A DNA stretch of 64,000 bases from Undaria pinnatifida (GCA_012845835.1 JABAKD010000029.1:8122048-8186047); one strand, 5' to 3'; shown: positions 1-11,386, counted from the stretch's first letter. Translations and numbers: made by a program. Notes: a model not told the origin generated them from the letters alone.

Positions 1-753
1 TGTCGTTGTCAAGGGCGAAGGTTTTTAGAGTGTGCTTTTGGATGGCATCCAGCGGTTACATAATCGTGCTGTTGCGGAAATGTCTCGGGATTATTATGTT
101 GTTTACTGTTGGAGAGTTTCGTACAATGCAGTCTGTGTGTTGAATGTTTTGTCCCGTTTTCAACCCAGCTCAACTGGCAGAGGTTATCTTACACTTACAC
201 GATTTTCACATAACCCGCGTTCACAGGTGATTTCCGTTCTCTCCCCGGTCCATGCCTCCATTCAACTGTTACATTGCGCAGGATTGATAGCTCAGATTTT
301 AGCAGAGGTTCTAGGTCGTGTCATGTCGACTATCAAGCAGGGCGACCGTTGTTGCTTGTACTCGCCGCACGACCGTAGACGTGGCGATGATTTTAGGAGC
401 TTCGGGAGCATGGGGTGCGGTGGTTTTGATGCAGTCTGACGTCGTGCTCTACCATAACAAGGACATTTTCAGCTAATTAATCAAAACGCGAGACAAATTT
501 CCCTCGAAGAGACGCTGTATTTGGGAACGGAACCAAGCACGCACTTGTGGGTACACCACAAGGTGCCGCTTGATGAAAACCGGCCTGGTTTTCAATGTTA
601 TGGTTGCTTTACCTCTAAAAAACGGGCTTCACGGTTCTCGGTTAACCGGTTAAAACCGGCTGAAGAAACATCTTAAACCGGTTCTTTTTTCAAGAACAAC
701 GCCTCCTATCCGGTTTTCAGCTCTTCGAAAATGCCTTCCGGTGCCGATCTCTA
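1..753. mobile_element. Right part of the hAT-type element at the window start
   Basis: Right end CCGGTGCCGATCTCTA (738-753) followed by GTCACGCC (754-761). The left part lies outside the window. A fourth fragment is at 21333-21781 after the gap. The open frame 32-439 is inside this element and is not a convincing gene. Confidence 0.8.
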
Positions 754-957
754 GTCACGCCGTCCTTAATTCTGCACCCTCGTCGCTTCAAATGCGGGCG
801 GCCGGCCCCCTTCCCCCCCCCCCACCTCGGCGCTCCTATCCGTGCCCCCACCCAGGCTACCCATACCCTCATCGCTCGCAGCAACGATTGCTCCTCCCTC
901 GCTGCTGCTGCTCCTCCTCCTTACCCCACCGACCACCGACTACGACCGCTTTTGCAG

Positions 958-1412
958 GTTAAGAGGGGACAGGTCGGGGGCGTTTGGGTGGCCTACCACC
1001 CCGTCACAGCATCGACGGCCGCATCCCGGCACATTGCTTGCGTAACTCTTTCCGTCGACGGCTGCGACGGTTCGGTTGCGGTGGCTGTGAGCGGCACCAC
1101 GGCCCCGCCCCCCCCTACCCACCCGCCCCCGCCGCCCTCCCCGCGACACAGGTGGAACTTCTCTGCTTGGAGTTTATTACGACGGAAACGCATTGGACCG
1201 GAGCAGGGCGAGGATGGGGACGGGGGTTGGGGTGGGGAAAGCGATGAGGGAGGGGGAGCGGCGGGGGGTGAAGGAGGGAGTGGGGACGGGGGAGGGGGCC
1301 GGGGTGGGGTTGGGGGTGGCCAAGGGCAACCTTTAATGTTCAACGACGTTGGCTTGAACCAGTGGGTCGACGCGGTCTGCCGTGTGGCCAACGGCAGTGA
1401 CAGGGATAAAAA
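958..1412 (+). CDS. Exon E1 (unit 1): second half of an Ig-like domain, then Pro- and Gly-rich linker
   Basis: The acceptor CCGCTTTTGCAG follows a long pyrimidine tract. The donor is GTGAGC at 1413, which overlaps an in-frame TGA, so translation stops there only if unspliced. Residues ~1-46 ([16 protein letters not shown]... to ...VAVAVSG) read like the closing strands of an ASH domain. A Pro run, a basic patch and a Gly/Glu/Asp-rich stretch follow, then the conserved end [18 protein letters not shown]. Equivalent exons: 18815-19268 (454 nt, frameshifted), 22094-22539 (446 nt, in frame overall), 39907-40361 (455 nt). Confidence 0.72.
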
Positions 1413-4400
1413 GTGAGCACAGATAACGAGTATGAAAAAAGTGAAATGTCGAACACCCGGTCGTCGCGAGTGTCGGCTATTTAGTGCTAGCAGGAGTATC
1501 TTATCCTTTGTTATACTTTATCATTGGACTTTGGAAGCAAAAAGGACGACATGCACCTACCATATAGAAACCCTACTGTTCAATGAAAACGACAATAAAA
1601 AGTTGCCGACGACGTAGCCGGCACAGAACCGGAGCAGATCGGATCATAAACGGATGACCGCCAGGACCAACGCTGTCTGGAAGAGCACAGTACGCCGGAA
1701 AACACCCGTCCCCGCTCCCCCCCCCCCCAACACGGGTCCCGCATCTGACCCCTCCGCGCAGATTCCAGGTGGTAGTGGGGCTCAGGAGGGGTTCCGCGTC
1801 GGGGCTACGCGTTGCCGCTATCGTGGGCACTGTCGTGGTGAGTTGGTGCACCGCCGGCAGACCGTAATTTTCCTGCATGGGTTGTGCGACCATTTTTTGT
1901 AGCTTTTTGCTTGTTTGTGTGGCGGTAGATACTTTGTTTGATGTTTTTCGAGAGTAGGAGACTGCCTCCGGGTTGTTTTTCCGAACGCGTGCTACGATAG
2001 GTAGGCACCACTTTTGGCTGTTTTTTGCTTCTGAAAGACGGACCGCCTTGACGTGAATTCGTCCGGAATGCTATTTTTGTTTTGCACTACTAATGTATGA
2101 GATACTCCTGGTTGCACTTTCATGTGACGAGCCTCAGGAAATAAACGTTATTGAACCTCTGGCGCAGCATGTGTCTGACGACGGTATCAGAGGGTTGGGT
2201 GGGTATTGGTTCTGGCGCTTTATAGTTATCGCGATTGTTTTGCCGTGCAATGTGGTGCAGAACTAACCTGTACATGGATCACGCATATATATTGTTGTGT
2301 ATGGACGGAATGTAAGGTCATTTTTCTGTTATATATCAATCTGTGCCGTACCCTATGTGTTGGCATGTTTTAGGGTTTCTTTTGCGTGCCACGGCTCACG
2401 AGGACGCCAGCTTCCGCCACCCTCGCTCGGCCGATACGCGCCGAACCGCTACCGAAATCGACAGCCCGGACCTCTCTGACTCCAATAGACTGGTGCTGGG
2501 CGGCAGGGTCGTAGCGTTGTGTTTTCTGCACGGAGTAAGTTGCTTTTGGAAGGCTTTGCTCTCACGACCGGAAACTAAAAATCATCTAGATATCACGATG
2601 TACACCAACATGGACATAAATATAATGACAGTTTAAGTACTAACATGAAATTCAAACGATCCTCAATAGAGTGGCACTTTACACCGGCATTCAGCAGCAG
2701 CTCGTCGGGTAGGGCATGGCAGGCTCCGATCTAAGCATAGAGTTGCAGGCTGCTGCTAGGGGGCAGGGCTGCTGCTGGACGTGTGGTGTGTCTGGTGTGG
2801 CTATGCGCTCCGGCTCTGCACCCGGTGCTTTTTGCGTGTGCTGCTGCACACGCCTAGAGAAGTTCGGGGAGTGTGTGCTAAAGTGTCCCCGCAAAATAGA
2901 GCCGGTGCGCGCGTCTTTGCAGGCCGAGCGCGCGGGCCGTCGGTGCCGGGCGGGCGCGGGGGTGGGCGGGTCGTGCTCCGTCTGCCCCGCCGCCGGTCCC
3001 CGTCTCAGAGCTTTTGGGGCTGAGCGCGCGGCCAGGGCGAAAGCACCCCGAAATCCGAAAGCACGAAAAGTAGCAACGTCGTAATAGGTAGTATGTGGTA
3101 GTCTTTTCTGGGTGGCATGCGGTGTAGTCGGCTTTCAGACGCGATTATTGAGACGTATGTACCGGTATGGGCCTGGCACGTCGTAGGCTCACTCCTAATT
3201 TCACTTTTCATTTTTTTTCCTAGCGGAGGCATGAGTTGTTTCAGCTATAATGAACAAATTCATATTTTATGCAGCATCGAGCCTGCAATAAGGCCAAATT
3301 CAATTAACCAATAAACAACGTTGCAAGTCTATCATATCGGGTATATTGACACAACAACAAGCAAGCGTCAGGAAGGATGCTGGGGATAGAGCATGGAGTG
3401 TTCTTGTCCTGATACGGTATATTTAATGATTTTCGATATTAGAGGGAGACGATACTGTTCCGGTATTATTTACATGACATATCTGTGTTCGGCATCTCAA
3501 TTCTCAGTATGAACCGAATTATCGTACGATCTCTTTGTTGGAGGTCGTCCCAAAAACGTCTACCCGTTCTGTGACGTTGTACCAGGTATCAATACGATAT
3601 CAGTTGCGATCTTCACTCTTTGTTCCTTTTGGAGACGACCGCTTGAATACCCCACCACCCTCCTCCCCCATTTTCCTATCTCCTTCCTCCTGTCTCTCCC
3701 CCGCCCTTTCTCTCCCCCCCCCGTCTCCCACCCTCCCCTTTCGTTCCGTGGCTCTCTCCCCCGCCCCCGCTCTCCTCCCTCCCCCTCCCCCCCCCCCCCC
3801 CGTTTCTGCCTCCCCCCCGGCTCTCTCCTCCCCCCCCTCGCCCTTTCCCCCCCCCCCTTCCCCTCTCCTCTCGCCCCCCCTCCCCCCCTCCCCTTCCCCT
3901 CCCCCCTGTCCCCCCCTCCCTCTCCCCCCTTGTTCTCTCCCGTCCCCCCTTCCCTCCCCCCTCCTTCCTTCTCTTTCATCTCCCCTCTCCCCCCCCTCCC
4001 CTCCCCCCCCCTCTTCACGGCAACGTAACGGCTGCCTACATACAGGTGGGCGCCAACTCGAGTGTTGCCTTCCCGATTAAGATGGCGGCAAGCGAGGCGG
4101 GGGTGCATGTTTTTTTCATGCTCTTTATCGACGAGGACGCGGACTACACGACGATGTTGCCGGTCGCAATGCTAGTAAGCCAGGTGATTCTTTAGTGAAT
4201 TCCGCCCCAGGAGTTAGAGGCAGTTCGCGCTGACAGCTGCAGTAGCGGTTAATAGCAGTGGGGATCGACCAGACGGCTCTCCGATGGGCTGAGGGACACA
4301 GTCGTCTGTCTTCGTTTGCACTCTCTCACGCATTCGTTACATCTCAACGTGAGTTTGGTTTCGGAGGCTAAGCTTGGGGAGGCCGGCCTGGCGGGCGCGG

Positions 4401-6319
4401 GGCGGGATGGAGGGAGAGGGGCTGGCGTACAGACTCGACGCGGGTTTGTCGGCTGATTGAGTTTTGCTTTGAAAAATAGTGAACGTCATAGTCTCTTTAT
4501 TGCGCGGAAGCGAAATGATTAGGTTGTACATGGGGAAGTGTACTCGTACCAATTTTTCCATGTTATTGGCCACTTCTTCCTTGGAAACGTTCTGTTTTGG
4601 GAGAGCGTCGGGTTATTTTCGTTTGTAATTATAGGTGTTATTTCTCGCGGCGGCATTCTGCAATAATCTATTATAAGCACGGATACACATGAGCATATGC
4701 ATAGATACAGATAGGTACCAGTTTTTGTTTTTGAAGATGAACACTTCAAAGCTTTCTGGCGAATAATGTTTTTGTGAGCAAGGACTTGTCGGGTAGCATG
4801 TATATGCTGCTGCTGTTCTACAGCTTGTCAATCTACTCTTCTCAACGCTAGTTCTTCCCTCCGGCCCCGCCCTCGCGCTCCTCCCTCCCTTTTTTCGTCG
4901 TCGCAGCAGGCCTGCGCTGCACCTCGGGGCGATGTCCCGGCGCCGATGTCGACCACAACTCGCCCCATCGAGATGCCTGTGAAGCTCAGCCCTAACATGT
5001 ATTTCTCCTCAACTTTGGAGACGCTCCGACACCGATTGGAGTACCCCGACCCGAACTTCGCTCCACCTTCGAGGCACCCCCTCGACATGGGCGGTAGTAG
5101 CAGTGGTAGCGTTGCCCAAGACGGAACCAGCAGCAGCAGCAGCAGCTTCTGGGAACTCAGCAGCAGTAGCAGCGATGGTAGCGACGGCGATGATAACGGC
5201 GATGGCGATGGTGGCGCAAGAGTTGACGGCGGCAATAGAGGTGGTGGTGGTAGTCGTGACAGCCGCTGCTCCGTTCAGTCCCCTTCAGCCGCAACTTTCG
5301 CGCAGTTGTGGCTAGCTGCGTTAGATGGTAGTGCAGACGAGAACGGCGATAGCAGCAGCAGCTGTTGTGAGGTGGTCGGCAAGGGTGGTGACGGTGATGG
5401 CGGGGAAAGAGGCGGCGGCGGTGGTAGAATTTCCGCTGGCGGCAGTGGTACCAGAAGCGGCGGCGATTGTGGTGGCGCCGTCCCGCTCGCGGCAACGGCA
5501 CCAGAGTTAATGGAGACAGTTGGCGCGCCAATGTTGAACACCAAATGCAACCTTGCCGGAGAAACCTTCACCCGAAACCACTGCAGTGGTGGTAACAGCA
5601 GCGACAGCGGTGGTGACAGGGCCGGCGGTCGCGTCCGTAGCAGGGGTGGCGTCTGTGGCGGGCGTGGTGGTGGTGGTGGAGGAGGCGGTGGTGATGGTGG
5701 GGGCGGGGGCGGTGGTGACCGAGACGGCGACAGCGAAAACAGCAGGGTTTGTGTTGGCGGTGTTGGCGGCGGAGATGGTGGTGGCAGCGATAGAGGTGAT
5801 CGGGATGGCGCTGTAGATGGGCGGTGGTGTGGAGACGGGTTTCGGTGGTGTGGTGGCGGTGGTGGTGATAATAGCGGTGATCGCAATGGAGGTGGCGGTG
5901 GCGGTGTCGGCGGAAGTGGTAGTGGCGGCCCCTGCGATAGCGAGAACGAGAGCTGCAGTAAGCGCCAGACGTCGACGACCTCACACACTGGCGCTAAACG
6001 AGACCGGGAAGGGGATGACGCTGACGACGAGTGCAGCGGCAGCGAAGACAGCGATTGTGAAAGATCTGGATGGTCAGATGGCGGAGAGGGAAGCAGTAGA
6101 AACAACAGCAGTAGCAGCTCCCAAAGTAGCGATTCCGGCCATCGCCCGGCTCGGAAGAAGTTGCGATCGTCGCCTGCGCCAAACGGCATCACTATTGGTC
6201 AGCAACTACCTTCCGCGCCATCACCGGTGCCGATGCCTATGCCGATGGTACAGGAGGAGGAAGAGGAGGAGGATGACGAAGGAGCGATGAACTGCAAGGC
6301 CGATGACGACGAGTTGTAG
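958..6319 (+). CDS. Gene copy 1, 3' part: ASH/SPD-2-like Ig-domain protein with Ser/Gly-rich acidic tail
   Basis: Seven exons can be chained in phase: 958-1412, 1762-1837, 2168-2183, 2374-2534, 4046-4183, 4259-4348, 4907-6319. All have GT-AG borders, and the phase series is 0/2, 2/0, 0/1, 1/0, 0/0, 0/0, 0/stop. The 5' exons of this copy lie left of the window. Two segments resemble the C-terminal half of ASPM/SPD-2/Hydin-type Ig-like domains (start of the first exon; exon 4046-4183). Proteins of that kind act at centrosomes, basal bodies and axonemes, so a centrosomal or flagellar role is possible but inferred. Between units 1 and 4, exon 4046-4183 differs only at three synonymous sites, and the last exon differs by a 9-base (net) in-frame length change, which supports coding. 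Similarity is by eye only; the gene itself is not recognised. Confidence 0.6.
1762..1837 (+). CDS. Exon E2 (unit 1)
   Basis: 76 nt, acceptor CTCCGCGCAG, donor GTGAGT. Entering in phase 2 after E1 it reads [20 protein letters not shown] and ends in phase 0, a strand-rich hydrophobic segment. The equivalents at 19617-19692, 22888-22963 and 40712-40787 have identical length. Confidence 0.65.
2168..2183 (+). CDS. Candidate 16-nt microexon (unit 1)
   Basis: CATGTGTCTGACGACG lies between GGCGCAG and GTATCA. It would encode HVSDD plus one base and exactly bridges the phase 0 end of E2 to the phase 1 start of E3. In unit 4 (41124-41139) both sites are kept. In unit 3 the acceptor is GAG, and in unit 2 an extra G would shift the frame. 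Inferred from phase only. Confidence 0.42.
2374..2534 (+). CDS. Exon E3 (unit 1)
   Basis: 161 nt, acceptor TGTTTTAG, strong donor GTAAGT. Entering with one base from the previous exon it reads [18 protein letters not shown]... and ends ...[15 protein letters not shown] in phase 0. The end looks like the opening strands of a second Ig-like domain completed by E5. Equivalents: 20229-20389, 23501-23658 (net minus 3 nt), 41330-41490. Confidence 0.6.
2535..4045 (+). other. Intron or unresolved region with a Cys-rich open stretch and a giant pyrimidine tract
   Basis: From 2751 (after AGAGTTGCAG) to 3084 one frame is open and Cys-rich ([26 protein letters not shown]). It has no clear donor, and changes between copies do not favour synonymous sites, so I do not call it an exon. 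At 3138-3153 a 16-nt segment is framed by GGCTTTCAG and GTATGT, but its phase does not fit E5. Positions ~3656-4014 are almost pure C/T. Confidence 0.4.
3656..4014. repeat. Polypyrimidine tract, ~360 bp
   Basis: Almost uninterrupted C and T on the + strand, ending about 30 bp before the E5 acceptor. Copies at ~24775-25108 and ~42625-42983 with length changes. Confidence 0.9.
4046..4183 (+). CDS. Exon E5 (unit 1): second half of an Ig-like (ASH-type) domain
   Basis: 138 nt, phase 0 to 0, acceptor CTACATACAG, donor GTGATT. It reads [20 protein letters not shown]..., then [12 protein letters not shown], then VAMLVSQ. The pattern (small/polar turn, alternating strand, 'EAGV', strand, D/E turn, strand) is typical of the last three strands of ASH/MSP-like domains. 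Compared with unit 4 (43014-43151) there are three differences, all synonymous. Unit 3 (25139-25274) has two one-base deletions. Confidence 0.7.
4259..4348 (+). CDS. Exon E6 (unit 1)
   Basis: 90 nt, phase 0 to 0, acceptor GTTAATAGCAG, donor GTGAGT. It encodes 30 residues beginning [20 protein letters not shown]. The length is identical in units 3 (25349-25438) and 4 (43227-43316). In unit 4 the donor is GTGAAT and one Arg is changed to Leu. Confidence 0.6.
4907..6319 (+). CDS. Exon E7 (unit 1): terminal exon, Ser/Gly-rich with acidic C-terminus
   Basis: The acceptor TCGTCGTCGCAG is followed by a second CAG, so the first Gln is optional. The first ~60 residues are ordinary protein ([20 protein letters not shown], then [17 protein letters not shown]). 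About 300 residues of Ser/Gly/Asp-rich low complexity follow, then a basic, NLS-like segment (RPARKKLRSS), PMPMPM, six Glu and an end in KADDDEL. The stop TAG is at 6317-6319 and overlaps GTAGGA, a possible weak donor. An AATAAA-containing stretch follows at ~6477. Units 1 and 4 differ by a net 9 bases in frame near 5965; unit 3 has several frame-breaking indels. Confidence 0.7.
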   Translation, partial: QACAAPRGDVPAPMSTTTRPIEMPVKLSPNMYFSSTLETLRHRLEYPDPNFAPPSRHPLDMGGSSSGSVAQDGTSSSSSSFWELSSSSSDGSDGDDNGDGDGGARVDGGNRGGGGSRDSRCSVQSPSAATFAQLWLAALDGSADENGDSSSSCCEVVGKGGDGDGGERGGGGGRISAGGSGTRSGGDCGGAVPLAATAPELMETVGAPMLNTKCNLAGETFTRNHCSGGNSSDSGGDRAGGRVRSRGGVCGGRGGGGGGGGGDGGGGGGGDRDGDSENSRVCVGGVGGGDGGGSDRGDRDGAVDGRWCGDGFRWCGGGGGDNSGDRNGGGGGGVGGSGSGGPCDSENESCSKRQTSTTSHTGAKRDREGDDADDECSGSEDSDCERSGWSDGGEGSSRNNSSSSSQSSDSGHRPARKKLRSSPAPNGITIGQQLPSAPSPVPMPMPMVQEEEEEEDDEGAMNCKADDDEL

Positions 6320-9300
6320 GAAGTGACGGGAGGAGGCTACCTGCCTATTTTCTGTCCCGTTGTCGGTGGCGGCGAGCATTGTGGTGCTGACGATATCATG
6401 TGGTATCATTGCAGAAGAGTAAGGCTCCGTTTATATCGCCAGTTTATGTGCTCCGGGAAGGGGATAAGGGAGCGATAAAATAAATACCTGTTGCATTCCA
6501 AAATCTGGCAGGCAATGACATAAGAGACAACGTAATGTTTGTGTCTAATGAATTGCTGTTTCTTGCTGCGATGGGTTGACCACAAGGCCAAGTGTGGGAG
6601 GACGAGACCACGCTCCTGATGCCAATGTTCCACAACAATGTTCGTTCATTCGTTTGTTTGTTCGTTCGTTCGTTTGTGTCCGCTTCTTAATAGTTCATTC
6701 CTAGGGCATCCGAATCCGATATTTGATCGTCGATCCCGGCCACCCTGCAAGGCAATTGTCAACAACAGTGGCCGTTTTTCATCACGCCACTGACCCTCAC
6801 GAAGTTTCAGCTCTATTGGCGCCGCCTGTGTCGTAGCAGTCGTTGATTTGGCAGCTTGTGATCCTTCTCGGGTTCTCCGTGCACGGAGAAATACACAAAA
6901 AACGTACCTGGTACCTGGTATATTATTAATAGTGGCAATTACCTTCCCTGCCCCTCCTGTAGTGGCTTGCTCGCTTCACAACCGTCACAAATGGACCGGG
7001 CTATATTTTCCCCGAGACAATGCAACCACCTCTACATTGGCACTCTGCGGGAAATCGACCATGGTGCCTGAACTGCAGCGGGGACGTCATCCGCAGCCTG
7101 TCGTTCGTCCCTCGTCATCCCAAAAATGGAATAGGCGACCTGTACCAAAAAATACCCTAAAAAGTAATAACAGCTGGTAAACCAGTACAGCAGTAATGAG
7201 TTTTCGTGGAAGTATGGTAGTACGGGTACAGTCGTTATTTTTCAACCAGACCATCGAACGCCCGCTACATCTACTACATAACTTGTTGAGACGTAAAGTC
7301 AGGAGCAGCGCAGCACACTAGACACTTGGAGGTACTGCTGAAACACCCGGGGCTCTGCTCTACGGCAGGCTACTTCAACACAACCCTTGTCTCAGGTGAA
7401 CCGCTTTCGGAGAGGCAACGCATGACGACGGCAACCGAAAAGCTAGAATGAAAATGCGGGAAGAGGACACGCCGATGCATGGGGTCGCGTGCTGGGTGAT
7501 ATTGTTCGTATCTCGGCCAGCACAGCAGCAGCAGCCAAGTTCCGACGAAGGACGAACGATTCGCCCAACTATTGCCGAAGAAAAGGGACAAGTTTCCGAG
7601 ACGGGGGCGGATCGATTAATCGGAGTCATTGATCAACGGACCCAGACCTCGCTGTTTTGTGTGTTTTGAAGCACCCGAAGCAGCACGGAATCACGGGGGC
7701 GCAGGCTCGTTTTGTCACTCATGACTTGTTCTCTCCGCCTCTTGTTTTCTTCCTATCATCGATTGTGTCTCTGCGTTCCGTGATGCTGGCAAGAGCATGC
7801 GTCCCTTCGTTGCCGACGTTCTCTTCCGGTCGCCAATAAATAGTACAATACACCTATTTTGCGACATCGGATGAGAGCAACCCTAAGCTTTACTTCGATA
7901 AAATAGGGACAACATTAGACACGCTCCAAAAACGTTTTGCACAGACTTCATTACTGTTGTTGTGTTGGATCTGTATGAAAACAGTAATAATTAACTGCTT
8001 TGAGGGTGTTCACCGCCGCCTCTCTCAGCCCAATGTTTGTTTTCGGGGTTGTGTGTACGTGCGTACTGTAGACTATACCAGGCCATTTTTCTTTTCCACA
8101 AAAACTATCCAAATACGTCAGCTAGCTGTGAGTTCGGCCACACAGCTGAGTAGTCGCTACACATCTTTGCAAGCTGCGTGATTCTTTGGCGCATGGTGCG
8201 TTTTCCTCTCCATATTTTGTTTTTTTGCGCATGTCTTGGCACTTTCATTTTGCTTCCTCCCGACAGACACACTCAGATCCAGGGTCCAGGGTCGCCAAGC
8301 AGGCTCTTCCCCACCCTTTTTTTTTCCTCCCTATGGTACGTGCCTTCGTTTTCATTGTGAGGAGACTTCGCACTTTCTTCCCTCCTCAACTACTCGCATT
8401 GAATTGATGCACCACAATGAGTTCTATACCAGGTATTTTATATCTATAGACTAGGTCTATAGTCTAGTCTATGGTGGTACAGTTTCGTGCTGGTACACAA
8501 CAACAGCAAGCAACAGCTAGCAGCAGCAGCAGAAGAAGAAGAAGCACCAAAAACATCAACTACTACAACAACAACAGCATTGCCGCAACAACAAGCACAC
8601 ACCCGCCGAATCATATGCGAGTCTATCGCAAAAGCACAACAACAGCAGCAGCAGCAGCAGCTGCAGAAGAATAAGTACTTAGTGTTGACCTGAAATTCGT
8701 CGAACTCACGGCTGGCGTCCTTGAAAATTATTTATAAAATAAGAACCTCGAAAACGGCGGAGCAATAGTCTATATTACTATTAATATTAATGCTGCGGCG
8801 CAGCAATATAGACTATTAATAATAATACTCAGCAATGATATAATAAGACTACTACATACTACTGTATGTATACGAATATGGCGGGTACCAGGTACAGTAC
8901 CATGTGGTACTACGACATACATACACTATCTATCTGTGTACCGGCCTTTAATAATATGTATGTCTACGTACGTGTTTCTGCCGTTGGCGCATTTACTCGA
9001 GGTGTTTGCTTGCTCTTTAGTACATCCTGGAACTCCCTTTTGCTTGTATGAAATGGGTGTGAAACCGTATCTTGGCCCCCTTCCGGGTTGTACGGTTGGT
9101 TTCACTCAGGCATCCCCCTTCCGAAGGCAGGCTTTCCGTGACGCAGTCGCTCTGTACGCACAGCAGCAACGGGACACATAGGCATGCGTGGAGCGAGGCA
9201 GTCCGCGCCCGGCGGTGAGTTGCTCAAATTGCATGCCTCTGATCATCATCTGCCCGGCGGCCCGATCCGCGCGCTTTGGCTCTTGCTTTGACTCTGCCGC

Positions 9301-10730
9301 ACCAATGTGTCCGTAACATAATAACCATTTACACTGGTAATCGTGATAAAAGAATACTTATATTTACGTACGTGTAGCGGCATGGTCTTGAAGTGGAGCT
9401 CGGCCGCACGCAAGGCGAGCTCGGCCGGCGCCGAAGTTCGCAAGTCACGTACACGACACAGAAATGAAAATGTTCAACTCGGCAGGACCTCGGTGTGTGT
9501 TCGTGTGCGGATGCAGATTGGCGCGCTCGCTATCGGTCGGCTTGCTGGGTCAACTTGTTCGTGCTTGCAATGCTGATGATACCGCATTGGGCGGGATGCC
9601 CACCTTGATATGGACATAATCATAAGGAATGTTCGAATACCAATAAAACACAACATGGTAGCTATATTTACGCCACAAGTGATTTGTACGACTCTCACAT
9701 TCCATCCCTCGATCCTACCTGCTGGTGCTCTGACCACTTGTACCCCGCATCTCTCCCGTCTCATTGGACTGGCAGAGGCCAGGAGCAGTGACAGCTCTTC
9801 TGGGCAAGCTGGTTCCGGCTACTCCGGACACGCGGTGAGCTGAAGCTTTGCTCCTATCATGAGCGTACGTAGCGAGAACGTCCCCCCCCCCAAAAAAAAA
9901 CGACATTCCTTTCTTTTCAATCCCCCCCCCCGCCCCCGAACTTTTCAGTACGTAGCGTAGTGGGCTGGTGGCTGGGTGACGACATACAAACAAAATAAAA
10001 TAAATATCATCACCCATAGGTAGGTGGCCCTTTTTAAGGAATCCCGCGATAAGGAAAACGGCATGTATGTGTACTTGACCGATCTCAACTTTCTCCGCGC
10101 CGTTTCGTCCCTTACAGTGGACGCAACACCATTCAATAAGGGACCCCAGGTGCCACCATCACCTTGTCTCCCACTCGAAAAACGCCATGTAGATAGTTAG
10201 AAAACAAGTCATGTGCTCGTAGTGTGCTATGGAGACCTCTCGGTTTACAAGGGACCCTGGGTCAGCCCGCCGCAATACGTACGTATCGGCCAACTACTAC
10301 TGCTGCTGTATGCGGAGAGCTTCACGCCTCGTGTGCCACTAGGATAACAACAAAAAGAGTCGCGCGTGCGAGATCTTGCGACTACTGATGATGCTGTAAG
10401 TACAAGTCTCGAGAGCACGGGTGTACGCTAACACTGATGGACGGAGACGCAGCGCCTGCATCCGTGTGCTGTCGGACTGCTGTGTTTTATCGTCGGTGAC
10501 TTACTATAAAAAATACGTCACCTGTGGCGATCGCGATGTCGTCTATCAGGTATACTAGTCGTTACATACCCGGTAGTCTACTAATAGTATCAACCTGGTA
10601 CCTGGTAGTTAATATAGCTGCCAGCAGCAAATATGCCAGAGACGGAACTTGCACCGGGCTAGACAGAGAGATCTGTCAAAGGCTGTCAAGGCAAATGATG
10701 CTTTGACAGACAGCCTTGACGGCCGAAACA

Positions 10731-11060
10731 CGGGGACACGAAAAACTAACCCTAACCCATCACTCACTAAGGGAAAACACCTTTCCCGTGCTAGTTGTGT
10801 AGAAAAAGGGCTTTCCACATATGGAAAAGTGGAGTTTTTTTCTACCGCCCTGAGATGCTGCCTTGACCGCCAAAGCACCGCTGAAGTATTTAGAATACTT
10901 TAATAAAACACGTGGACACGACAAAAAAGTATTTTGGGAAACAACTTTGCCGTATTATTGTCGATAAAACAAAAACTTCAGTAGAAAAAGGGGTTTCCGT
11001 ACATAGAAATAGAGGATTTTTCTACCGGAGGGATAGCGTGCAATCAGTCTAGACGGGTGG
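10731..11060. repeat. Two diverged direct repeats of ~180 bp
   Basis: Both start CACG(G/T)GGACACGA and contain GTAGAAAAAGGG-TTTCC...TTTTTCTACCG. The first begins at 10731 and the second at 10910. Present also in unit 3. Confidence 0.5.
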
Positions 11061-11236
11061 AAATGCCTTCACGGGGACAGCCTTGACTAAGTCCTGGTAT
11101 ATTTGGCCAGTTAGTATCTATCTATGATACGTGCCGAATTAGTGGGCCGAGATCATTGTCTGGTACCCCGAGTCTGGTGCCCTGGTTAAAACTCATCATC
11201 TCGAGAGGTGGCCGGGGATTGGGATAGCGTACACAC

Positions 11237-11386
11237 CTCACATCAAAAATGGTCAGAATGGAAAACTAACCGGAGCGCTGTGATCGTGGGACGATGTAGA
11301 AGAAAACAACTTTTTTTTTTGTCATTTTTTTTTACTTTTTTAGATATCTTGAGACCCCCCTCCCCTGCCGCCATTTTTGATGTGAG
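11237..11386. mobile_element. Small MITE with 16-bp perfect inverted ends
   Basis: CTCACATCAAAAATGG at 11237-11252 and its exact reverse complement at 11371-11386 enclose a T-rich centre. No clear target duplication. The unit 3 copy (about 32314-32464) has lost one base in the left arm. Confidence 0.65.

Noticed and set aside
32..439. 135-codon frame at the window start, with a phase 0 GT donor in other units
   Set aside because: Lies inside the non-autonomous hAT element; composition and context do not suggest a real exon.
2716..3084. Cys-rich frame (CCWTCG...FCVCCC...CVLKC) as a zinc-finger exon
   Set aside because: No convincing donor, frame lost in unit 3, and changes between copies are not biased to synonymous sites.
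5275..6192. Long minus-strand frame (305 codons, Pro/Ser-rich) opposite exon E7
   Set aside because: It is the complement of Ser/Gly codons. The plus frame has splice sites, a normal N-terminal part, NLS-like and acidic ends, and an in-frame length change between copies.
10749..10761. Telomere-like CTAACCCTAACCC
   Set aside because: Only two units; not an interstitial telomere tract.
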